Positions 1 through 9,825 of a DNA stretch of 64,000 nucleotides are shown here, piece by piece. How positions within the stretch are numbered: the stretch's first letter is position 1; every line of letters starts with the position of its first letter. The notes below the pieces were generated by a model that had not been told where the DNA came from, did not search any database, and worked only from the letters and a program-made list of their open reading frames with translations. Position numbers and translations under genes: made by a program. The stretch comes from Didymodactylos carnosus (Eukaryota; Rotifera; Eurotatoria; Philodinida; Philodinidae), in assembly GCA_905250885.1 (NCBI GenBank), contig CAJNOQ010000026.1, forward strand, positions 38,450 through 102,449. The letters run 5' to 3'.

Positions 1-1331
1 CATTTAAACAGGGACTTGATGAACAACTTGATAAAAGATTTGTTGTTGTTACGGGATTATTTGGACGAAGCACCGATGTATCTAAACACATTCAAAAAAT
101 AATAAAGTCAACAATATTCAAATAAGAGATATTTTACCTAGATATTGTCCGGTTTCAATTATCGATGTAAATAATGACGTCGTTATTGGTTGAATTGTTA
201 CTCTATTATTATTTCGTTCATTAAACTGAGTTCTACTATGCTCAGTTTGTCTCGATGACATTGTAGTCTGATTCAATGAGATATCAAGTAAATTATTTTT
301 CGCTAAGATTGATGATTGTTGTGACAAAACAACAACTGATGGTTGGAGACGATTTGTTATTAATGTGTTTGCATCTGGCGAAGTTTTAGGCGATATGGAT
401 GCAGAAGACGGTGAAGATACGGATGAAAAGTGGTTCACAATAGGACCACATTTTGTCGTCTCGCTTGTTTTAATTTGAGCATGAAGTGGATGAAGAATAT
501 TATTGATGTGTAATGGAATCTCATTATGTGCATTTGTTGAGATTGACATTGATACAACGTTACTCGTTTGAACCAGAGATACTGACTTATTCAATGGACG
601 ATGTTTAGGTGATTTATAATTATTGTCATGTGGCTGCTGCTTACCATTCTGTTCTATTTTTTCAACTTTTTGTATTACAGGCATTTGTACTAAAGGTTTT
701 TGAGATGGAGATTCGTCTTCTTCATCATCTCTACCACTTTTATTATTATTATCGTCTACATTCATCGATACAATTTCAGCAGACGTATACCGTTTTAATC
801 TATCGAGTATCATTTGTTGAGCTTCTTTATTGCTTCGTAACAGCTGCAATTCTTTTGAACGACGTTTGGCGAGCACTTGAAGATGTGATGACACTTGTTT
901 ACGTGTACGTGTTTTTCCCGTTCGGATTTTGATATAACGAGCTATTAATTCATTACGTCCATACATTTTTCCTAGAACAATATATTAAAAAATATGTGAA
1001 TAGGCTAATTTAATAATCACTACAGAATCTCTTGTTTACCTTCGTCAGTTAAGATAATTTTACGTCTACCACATGGTGGATAGATGGCTAATGCTTCCAG
1101 AAAACTCTGTTCAATATCAGCACTCCAAATTCCTTCAGCTTCGTCGGCAGTAATACCAAGAAGTGTTCCATTTACATTATCAAGGCATTTCTTCGTATCA
1201 AAATTTATCAAGCCATGTGAGTCTGGACTATTTTGATCATCTGTCGATGAATCTGATCCTTTTTCATCCGATGATGTTTCCATTTTGGATATAACATTTA
1301 TCATGCATGGTATTTGATCAGAATTGACCAT
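1..1331 (-). CDS. TEAD: TEAD/Scalloped-type TEA-domain transcription factor (partial, 3' end beyond window)
   Basis: DNA-binding transcription factor that carries Hippo-pathway output together with YAP/Yorkie in the nucleus. Exons on the minus strand are 1331-1040, 971-138 and 81-1 (continuing off the edge). Introns of 68 and 56 nt have GT/AG ends and keep frame. Residues 1-65 are acidic and Ser-rich. The TEA domain begins at about residue 66 ([20 protein letters not shown]) and runs across the first intron into [20 protein letters not shown] and [19 protein letters not shown], almost identical to vertebrate TEADs as I know them. The next ~230 residues are Ser/Asn-rich linker. The YAP-binding domain is not present and must lie left of position 1. 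The start is the first in-frame ATG (1331); Met17 is an alternative. Family call is very sure; the exact start is less so. Confidence 0.95.
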
Positions 1332-4300
1332 TTCGTTACATCAATATGAATATAATTGAATAAATAGGTTTACAATCTGGAGAAGGCCGATCATATCCTC
1401 TCATTATCTAGAATGAATAGATAAATATCATGTTTTGTCGTACAAATCATTTTTGAATGTTATTTGTCGGCTACGTGGGTTCTTCCTCTTAACCTTTCAG
1501 AGGTTACAAAATAGCTTTTTTCAAACTAAGCAAATTAATTATTAGCTCATTTGATTTACATTCTGTTTCCGTTAATGCGGTAGCTACACTCGTCTCATTT
1601 TTTCTGTACGCATTCAATTTGAGCAGAATTTTCTTCAAAAACAAAACTTATTGCCTCTCAGCTTATCCTTTGCACCTGTCAGACCATGTGTGACCATATA
1701 AAAGTCAGAGGTTTATTTAATTGATACGGCAAGGTGTAAAAAGTGAATGGAGACACTCCCAGTCGATAACTAAAAGTATTTTTTCTTTTCTATATCGCTG
1801 AAAGCTTATAATAAATTTTCAGGTTTCGTCGCTAAAAAAAAGTTTCACATCACTTCTGTGACAAAATTGTTTATGTCCGCTCTTTTCTAAATTTCAGATC
1901 AGCGCTATATCTCTGTTGGCAAGAGGCTTATCGATTTATAACAGCCCATCAGTATTAACGACAAGCGAAAGTAAACCGATTAATAATGAAAAAACACAAT
2001 TCTTTTCTTCACTGTAGTGATACAGAAATGAAAAAATAAAAAGGTAGATACTGTTCTTTCACTAGTTGTCGAGTAATAAATTGCATTCAAACTGACGTTT
2101 GTTTTTATTACTATTACTAACTCATTATTACGAATTGTGTACAAATACCTGGGGTGTATTCTGACCTATATGGATTAAATAATATGTATATACGTTGGGA
2201 AATGGATCTTTTTCTAGTTCCACGCTTGACACATCAAATATAGCTGACGCTCCACGTTTTTCAAACAAAAAATAATCTAGAAATACTAATGATTTTCATG
2301 TCAGTAAAAATACTGTTTTCCTACTTGAGCATTACGATTCTTTTTTCTACACTGAATAAATTAAGAGAATTTCTTATCTGTACCATCGACAAAATCGTAT
2401 ATTTATCGTGTATTTTCTGTTAGAAGACTTCAGAAGATTCACAAAGCTAACATAAATGAGGCGCTTTACTAGTACAATGACTAGGAAAACAAAATTTTAG
2501 TATTTAACTCATTTCAATTACTTTACAATCTTCTCAGCTTCAGTTTTTGCTCTTGCCAATACAAAAAACATTCTAACGCTAGTGTTCTGTTTGCTGATTT
2601 TGTCAAATACATAATAAGGAATGAGTGATGACTCATTCCTTAACCATCTACTGGTTAGCCACCATAAGGAAAATAAAATGAACAAAATCAAACAATATGT
2701 GCTACAATATGTTTAAAAGTAAGTGAAGAAAAGGAGAAAAAATATAAAAACAACAAATATCTATATAGTATTATACAATAACAATTGTGAAAACGTAAAA
2801 TCGTTTTAAAACAGAATTTCGTTGCACCAAAGTTTGTTTTTAGCTTTCCTGCATCGAAACAAAAATTGGGGGATTATATGTATTCAATCAAATGAACGCC
2901 AATTGCTTGCCGTTTTTTAGCTTCGCCCTTAATCTGAACTTTGTTGGATTGCTGATTTTGTGTTACACTGTTATTGTGACTATTTTTCAATGTCAGTTTT
3001 GATTTTCATTAAAACTTTGATGTTGCTGTTAACGATGATAACATTGTAACTATTTGTTGACTAATAACATTTTTAACTAAGAATAATGGGAAGACTTTTT
3101 GTAATAACATTTGTAAATTTGTACAGTACCAATAATTAAATTAATTAGAACTGATTTATTTTCGAGCTTTTCAATCTACTACTTCATAATCAGAAATTTA
3201 ATGTACAATAAAAACAAAAAGATGTTGACAAAATTGAAAATTGTGCATTTTGAACTCCAAAGTAAATTACTTTAAAAATCTAATTAGTTTAATTATTGCT
3301 GTTGTACAACAAATTTACAAATAGTAACATTTTTATTTGTAAGTCACTACTGTTGATGTGACAGTTGTACTCGCTGATGATAGAATGGCATCAGTAATTG
3401 ATGTAACGTTCCTAGTATCATAACAAAACAATACAAAAAAACAGACAATGATCCGTAACAGAAAGAATAGCTCACAGTTCAAAAATTGATTTTTCCAAAC
3501 AAAACTCTTCTACACTAAAATACAAAACATAATTTGAAATGTTTTTTCAACATCAAAGTTGAAGAGCAATGTTAACTTTTCACATCCAACTATTCTCGCG
3601 CATAATTCATTAGAACTTAGCATTTATTTTGATTTTTTTCACTCTTGTTTCTTTATTGTTTGTTTCATTTAATTTGCGTTTCCTCGCTTATTTTTGTTGA
3701 CTTAATTTGAATCCTCTTTCATTCATGAATTTGACATCGTTGTCATTTTCTGGATTAATAATAACAATATCATCGACAGAATATTCTTCACCACTTTGCT
3801 GATATCAGTGGTGTTTATATTGAGCGAAATGCGCGATTCGATATGATGCAGCCACATTTCCATAAATAACAAAATTTACATGTTTCATTCATTTCTAATT
3901 CGATTAATGGACAACATAATTCGTATTTTATATACGCATAAGTATTCATTGCCTAATTCATTATTTTTCTATTTTAAATAACGGCTTGACAGTTAAATTT
4001 AACTCATGTGCACCTTTGAAATTTTTAATATGTAATGGTCCACTTTGAAATTTTAATTCCACTCAATAGATAGCACTATCAATGACAGCATCTTTGTTTT
4101 ATAGTTATTTTGACCTTTCACACGTGTAACAATGAGGTGTTGGAGTGAATGATGTTGTAATAAACAATGACGCCTTTTTGCTACAGTATTTTACTTTTTT
4201 TTTACGTTTGTTTTTTTCGTCAACTTGCTACATTTTAGAATCGTTCTATCGCCACAAACCATAGCTTTTCTAGTCGATTTCAGTTGAAATGATTAGTTAT

Positions 4301-5900
4301 CCAAATACTAATCTGAAACAGAAGAAAATTACGCATCATAATTTAGAAAGGCTAGAACGACGAAGCTCTGTATTGAATTTGTCTATTAGTCACTCAAAGT
4401 GAAAATGTCCAAATCATTATATAAATAAGGATGAGACCACTATCCGTTACTTGTAATACTGTTACAGTCTTGATTCAAGAGTTATCATTTCTTGAAATAG
4501 TAACGGCTATCAAATCACATGAAAGCGCGAGTTCAACTTGATTTCAACTCAAGTGCGAGTTGTTGTTTGGTTTTTAATCAGGTCATTCTGAAGACAGCAA
4601 CAAATTGTCTACAACAGCAGATTTCCGACACAGCAAAAACGAATTTAATACTTTTTATAATTTCAGAAGTGATGAATAATCACAAATAATATCTGCGTTG
4701 CCTTTCGCTCACTATATACCGTAAAGTGGCAAAAATAACATACTTCTGTGGTGAAATAAACGTTTTGAAAAGGTCTGGTCGCATAATTTGACTGAATAAA
4801 CGTCGAATCGTTATGAGTCATTCTTGTCGCCATCAGTTGATACTTTCACGTGGTTGGTAACCCTCCTTCCCAGTCTTGGAAACCAGAACAGTGTATGTGA
4901 ATAAGACACGAGGTGCCTTGAGGTCTTTTTGGTACTTTAATGTTAATGTTTTTCCTCTTCTCTTGTGATCGCATCTTAAGTCACGTTCATTTTCATTATC
5001 GCAGTTCCATTTATCTGTATCTCCGTTACATATGTAATGAACACACTCAATTTAAGTAACCTCCCCCCCCCGTCCCCTCTCTCAAAAATCGATGATTTTC
5101 TTTAAAAAAATCGAAATTGACTTTATTGTTTAGTTGAACACGCTGAAGTCTCCTCTTTCAGAATCTGTGACGCTTTCTAAAAAGAATAGTTTTTGATGGG
5201 TTTTTGAGAGATTTTAGATTAAACTTTCCGATTGCTACAGTGATCTTCAAACTTGTTTAGCGTTTCTCTCAGAATATGTTTTGGTACAACAAAAATGCTA
5301 CTCTTCTTAGACGGATTATCGTGGAACGTTCATTTTTTTATTGTGAAGCTGAGACATAAGTCTAAAAATCTATGGAACCGATTTTTAAATTTCGCTACCT
5401 GTTCGGAGAAAACTGAAAAATACTATCTCGGATTTCAGAGATTTTCGACTTGAAATTTGTGCAAAAATGAACAAAAGGGAAATTCAAAAATCTGTTTCAC
5501 AGATTTCTAGATCCAAGTGTCTACTTTCATTTCAAACCACTCGCATCTTTGTACTCCTCAAAAAAATCTTTAGATTTTTGCCCCTTTTGACAATGATAAT
5601 TCGGTAGTGCTTCACCCGTTTGAACTCAAATTTTTAGCATAGCCTAGTTAGATAGTAAGCATTCACATATGAACGTTTCATTGAGATCGATTGTAGAATA
5701 AAAAAAACCTTAAAACCGAGTTAGATCCGATCAGTCGATCATCTTGATTGACTTAGTCATGATTTGGTTAGCAAATCAGAAACTTGAACTATACATCAGC
5801 GTTAAAAAACAGATATATACTTCTGGGTCATGGGCACCATTTTTTCGTTTCCTTCTAGAAAAAAAATAATGCTATGATTATTACCATTTGTTAAAAAGGG
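1332..5900. other. Gene-free AT-rich stretch
   Basis: No reading frame here has the look of a coding exon (no family similarity, no splice-consistent series). It lies upstream of the TEAD gene, so its 1332-2000 end may hold that gene's promoter or 5' exons, but I see no defined element. The only structure I can point to is the diverged inverted repeat at 3105-3325, listed separately. Confidence 0.6.
3105..3325. repeat. Diverged inverted repeat, probable old MITE
   Basis: A left arm at about 3105-3150 (TAACATTTGTAAATTTGTAC ... AATTAAATTAATTAGA) is repeated in inverted orientation at about 3278-3325, with scattered mismatches and a 3-bp length difference. The spacer is about 130 bp and AT-rich. 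No clear target duplication was found, so the class is unknown. Confidence 0.5.
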
Positions 5901-5913
5901 TTGAGATAAGCTG

Positions 5914-5988
5914 GGAGCAAACACTGGGAGAAAATCACTACAATCAACGCAATTTCCGTCGTAGTGATTTCCTCCCAGTGTTTGCTCC
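5914..5988. repeat. Near-perfect 28-bp hairpin
   Basis: Arms 5914-5941 and 5961-5988 are reverse complements with one mismatch, separated by 19 nt. The arms start and end GGAGCAAACACTGGGAG / CTCCCAGTGTTTGCTCC. This is too long for chance and is most likely the core of a small foldback or MITE element. It opens a 2.5-kb cluster of palindromic repeats. Confidence 0.85.
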
Positions 5989-6009
5989 TATACCCACGTC
6001 GTCTATTTT

Positions 6010-6180
6010 TATACAAAACCGTCGGTTAACCACGGTTCTTCAAATAACCGACAATTGACCACGGTTTTCTATAAACCGTCAATTAATCGCGGTTAACCGT
6101 CGGTGTTTTTGACACCGCGGTTTGGAAAATTAACTGCCCGCGTTATTTCGGAGAACCGACGGTTAACCGTTTCTTTCTCA
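6010..6180. repeat. Array of GGTTAACCG-type palindromic words
   Basis: About ten copies of variants of ACCGTCGGTTAACCG or its complement (ACCGCGGTT, AACCGACAATTGACC, ACCGTCAATTAATCGCGG) occur in 170 bp in both orientations. The word is self-complementary around GTTAAC. The block could fold on itself in many registers. It resembles subterminal transposase-binding arrays, but no terminal repeats or target duplication were defined. Confidence 0.7.
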
Positions 6181-6459
6181 ATCACCGTTTTGTTTCAGAC
6201 TGTATCTAAGAGTCCTAGCAAGCAAACAGGTACTGCTTAGTCGAAAACTTCACCGGTATGGTACATATGAGTACTCAGGAAATATTCATTCACCGTTTTA
6301 TTTTGCTAAACTCAAACTGTATAAAGAATGTAGAATTTAGTGAAGAAACACAGAATATTTATATTATCATTTTCTCGCTGGTCTCTCTTTATATAAGCAG
6401 AGATAGATTTGTAGTCCTACTCTGGCTACCTGAGATCACTCCTCTATATGAAAATATCG

Positions 6460-6640
6460 ATGAACAATACTCATGAGTATTTTGCCGAAAGTGGTATGAG
6501 TACTCAAAGTCGTACTCAGAGTACTTGTTTACTCACTCATGAGTACTCAGGTGAGTACTCAGTGAGTAAAAAAATGTATGAGTACGTATGAGTACTCGTC
6601 CGGTTTTTCTAGCAGAGTACCTTTTGAGTACATTCACTAG
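6460..6640. repeat. Array of GAGTACTC-type palindromic words
   Basis: Repeated GAGTACTC, ACTCATGAGT, GAGTAC and ACTCAGTGAGT words, all self-complementary or nearly so, fill this block. An isolated ATGAGTACTCAGG also occurs near 6266, 200 bp to the left, and could mark the other end of the same element. No coding content. Likely the end of a nonautonomous mobile element. Confidence 0.7.
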
Positions 6641-6719
6641 GGCACGGGTAGCTTATCAACCTTATGAAAGATATCACAAAATAGTACAGTCAGATCCATC
6701 TGCTTAGGCCGATCTATAC

Positions 6720-6859
6720 CAGAGTTGCCAGTTGCTTAGGTCAGAAAAGCGGAATATTTTTTCCAAAATGCTGAACAAATTGCAGACACGGAACATTTTG
6801 CGGAAAAAACTACAGAAAGCGGAATTTGTCCGCAAAATGCGGACCATCTGGCAGTTCTG
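6720..6859. mobile_element. Short hAT-like MITE with TTTTGCGG words
   Basis: The 140-bp block begins CAGAGTTGCCAG and ends CTGGCAGTTCTG, giving 12-bp terminal inverted repeats with two mismatches. Flanks of 8 bp (atctatac / acctacac) agree at six positions, as expected for a decayed 8-bp duplication. The inside holds several GCGGAA and TTTTGCGG words, including the palindromic CCGCAAAATGCGG. The 8-bp duplication and CAG...CTG ends fit the hAT superfamily; no transposase is encoded. Confidence 0.6.
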
Positions 6860-7633
6860 ACCTACACCTAAAAGTTCTGTTGGTTAATCGAGTTGGGCTA
6901 TGTGAAAGGTATTTATATATTTATCCCTATCTATCAAAATCAAAAACAAATTAATTGGAGCTGAAATATGTATATAAACATAGTTTTATAGGTATATTAA
7001 CCAGGTAACGCTTATCTGCGATTCGCTGGTCCGTTGACTTTACGCGCAGTGCAGTGCACAGGCCTTCCTTCCGCAAGGTGAGGTAGATAATCTTGACTTC
7101 TTGAAGTCATCTTTAGCATAATCCTGGAAATTGATAATGGGCGGAAAGTTCTGTCGAAGCCTAGCTTGATAAAAGTTTGGACAGCGCTATCGAGATAACC
7201 TCTAAAAAGCGCTCCGAATCTCTTCAAATGTCTAAAAACTCTCTGAAGATCTTCAAATGTCCGATACTGCGATATTCTATTATCTCACACCGACAGAAAC
7301 TTCCCAATCCCTGAAACCGATCCCAACAAATTCTTCATGATCGATTGCATCTGACAACACTTTGTCTGATTCTGCTAATTTGTACGTCCTCTTACAATAA
7401 TTCTTTTGTACATAAAGATTCAAATTGTGAAATGTGTATTCAGAACGTGTAAAGTCTTCTCTTTTGTGATAAGTTTCTCTATACTTGTATTACGCTATAC
7501 ATTCGTGTAAGCAAAATGCTTGTTTGTGGTGTCCTACATGTGCATGCTTAAATAAAAGGACATTGCATGAACGATTGACATTGCAAAGTGGCACCGTCTA
7601 TTCATTTGAATTGCATATCGTTCATCGAACAGA

Positions 7634-8413
7634 TAGTTTGTCGACAACTTTCATTTTTGTCGGCAGACATTTTGTCGACAAGCACATAGTAGACAGGTAT
7701 TTTGTCGAATTTATTTCGTGGACATATGTTTGTCGGCTCCTTTTCCTCGACAACTCATTCTGTTGGCAGTTATTTTGTAGACAACTCATCTCGTCGACGA
7801 GTCTTTTTGTCAACAAACTATTTGGTCGACTATGAATCTTTCATCTCTGATGTGAACTTCTGCCTTATTCAGGATCGTAAACAAAAGGAGAAGATTGGGG
7901 AGATCGGTCATCCTCTTAACTTTTGAAAAAATGATTTTTTTCCGCTGAATCCCGTCAGAAAAAGTTGCTAATTGATACTTCACACTATCTTTAAAGGCAA
8001 AAAAGTCCCCCCTTCAAAAAAATCCTGGCTACGGGCCTTATTATTAGTTAGTCGCATATAAGACATAACTGTTGGTCAAGCGACCGTCTTACCATATCAA
8101 CGTTGCCACATCTCTCGTTCTCACTTTACTATCTTGTTAGTCTGCTAGTCATCCATGTTGTCTTTATAATTACTCTAGCTGGTATTTTCTCTTGCTCAAT
8201 AAAATCAACATATAAATTGGTGCTCTTGAGCATTAGTAATTCTTTGACCCATATTTCTAAACAAAATGGCTTTTCGACAAATTATGCGTCGACCAAAAGT
8301 TGTCGATAAAATAACCCGTCGATAAGATATTCTTTCGACAATCAAGTGTCGACAAAAAATTGTCGATGAAATGGTTTCGACAAAAGTGCTAGTCGACAAA
8401 AATTAGTCGACGA
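7634..8413. mobile_element. Foldback-like element with two inverted arrays of a 15-bp GTCGAC repeat
   Basis: At 7640-7830 the word TTTTGTCGAC recurs in about 13 imperfect units spaced 14-16 bp apart (for example near 7640, 7674, 7704, 7793 and 7825). At 8272-8413 about ten units of the same word occur in inverted orientation (GTCGACAAAA) with the same spacing. The two arrays flank about 440 bp and could pair as a long stem. The architecture resembles Foldback-type elements whose ends are built from short tandem repeats. The interior contains the end of another repeat family at 8037. No transposase frame was recognised. Outer boundaries are approximate. Confidence 0.75.
7985..8037 (-). repeat. 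Terminus of a repeat family ending GGCCCGTAGCCAGG
   Basis: Read on the minus strand from 8037 this starts GGCCCGTAGCCAGGATTT followed by T and G runs. A second copy of the same end starts at 36907 on the plus strand. Shared ends with otherwise unrelated flanks mark a dispersed nonautonomous element. The copy here lies inside the GTCGAC foldback element. Confidence 0.5.
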
Positions 8414-8439
8414 ATGGTATACATACCATTCATTTTACT

Positions 8440-9070
8440 GTTAAAATTACTCTTCTGGTCACTAAATCTGTTGAACTCTGTACTGCATATTTAGTCATCG
8501 CATCGTAATTGTGTGTTAGTTGTCTTCTGCATAACTGCATTAACTTCAATCTTTTACTGTTCTTCCCTTTTAATTGGATCGTCCATGAAATACCTGGTGA
8601 ACGTTTTTCCATCTTTGCGGACAGAACGCAAAAGCTTTTTTTTATGACCGTACACTACACTACAAGGTAACACTCCACCTGTCTCTTGACTTTGAGCAGT
8701 TACATCTGAGAAGGACGTTCCATGACTTTTGAATCCAAAACAACGCTCAGGCCTCCCTTTGCTCGGCGTTCGCCATCTACGATATGTTGTGAATATTTCT
8801 CTGATTTGATGTGTAAGGTTCGTCATCTAATGTAAATCTAAAAAGTTTTCTCCAGGCCTTCCAGAGATCCTCAGAGGTCTAAAATATTTCTGAATTAAAG
8901 ACAATCTTCATGCGTCCCTTCGGTAGGCGTTCGCAGCCAGGATAGTAAAGAAATGTTGTGCACTCACAGAAAAAGACCCCAATGTAATATAAAGCTAAAG
9001 TGCTTTCTGAACATCCTCTGAAGTATCCAACAGGATTGGAAGTGTTTCTAACTGATCAGCTATGACAGAC
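8440..9070. other. Non-coding stretch with a diverged direct repeat
   Basis: No supported gene. Two segments (about 8750-8880 and 8915-9030) look like diverged copies of one sequence: both carry GCGTTCGC, then an ATGTAAATCTAAA-like word and a final CCTCAGAGG or CCTCTGAAG word. Short frames on the minus strand (8430-8826) show no family features and I do not call them. Confidence 0.4.
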
Positions 9071-9076
9071 TATTAA

Positions 9077-9825
9077 TATTCGTGTCTTAAAAATCGTGCC
9101 TTTGGATTAGCTCCAACTGGAGTTCGGCGTCAAATCTATCTTTTTCCTATTCTTCCTAAAGTTGACTATTGCTGTGCCTTGTATGACAGTTCGTTTTGTC
9201 TTACTGTTTTTGACTCTGTAAACAAACTTGCTTCTCGTGTTATTTCTCGCAATTTTGACTATCGTTCTTCTAGTTCTCTACTTGCGTCTCAACTTTCTCT
9301 TTCAAATCTCATTCTTCGTCGTAAATACTTTAGACTTCTACAGTTTTTCAAAATTTATGATCGCCTAAGTCCTGTTTCTCTTTTTTATACTATTCATCGT
9401 CCTCACTACTCATCTTTACGTCTTCATCATTCTAAATATGTTCGCATTCCATCTTCTGTTGATGGTTATTCTCCGCAAACGGTGCATTCTTCTTTTTTTT
9501 ACTCAACTATTGCTAACTGGAATAATCTTCCAGAGTCAGTTATTTGTCTTTCTTCTTTATTGTCTTTCAAAACGGCTTTATGTCAGTATTTCTTCCAGTG
9601 AAACATTTGTCAGTTAATTATTTATATTTGTTCTTTTTTGCTTCTTGTTTTATTTTTTTCAAAAATTTGTTTTTTACTACTTCTGGTTCTAACCTTAGTT
9701 GTCTTATTTATTTTTTTTATTACCCTTTTTGTGTGGTTTGGCTTGAGTCGTTTATTACAGGTCAGTGACCTTTGATGACTCTCACTTTTCGTGAATAAAA
9801 CAGTCTTAGTCTCAGTCTTATATTC
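9077..9825 (+). mobile_element. 5'-truncated non-LTR retrotransposon (LINE), C-terminal end of ORF2 plus 3' UTR
   Basis: An open frame of about 175 codons (9077-9601) reads through GVRRQIYLFPILPKVDYCCA, then LRRKYFRLLQFFKIYDRLSP, and ends with SFFYSTIANWNNLPESV and FKTAL. This is the usual order of the region after the reverse transcriptase domain in Jockey/CR1-like LINE ORF2 proteins, where an R-R-x-x-R-L-x-x-x-x-K-I block and a W-N-x-L-P block precede the end. The reverse transcriptase core itself is missing, so this is a dead 5'-truncated copy. The 3' UTR ends at about 9825 after AATAAAACAGTCTTAGTCTC, a short repetitive tail of the kind used by LINEs without poly(A). Confidence 0.85.

Noticed and set aside
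8430-8826. Overlapping minus-strand frames of 60 and 90 codons.
   Set aside because: No family similarity, no splice-consistent continuation, and they lie among repeats. Judged chance frames.
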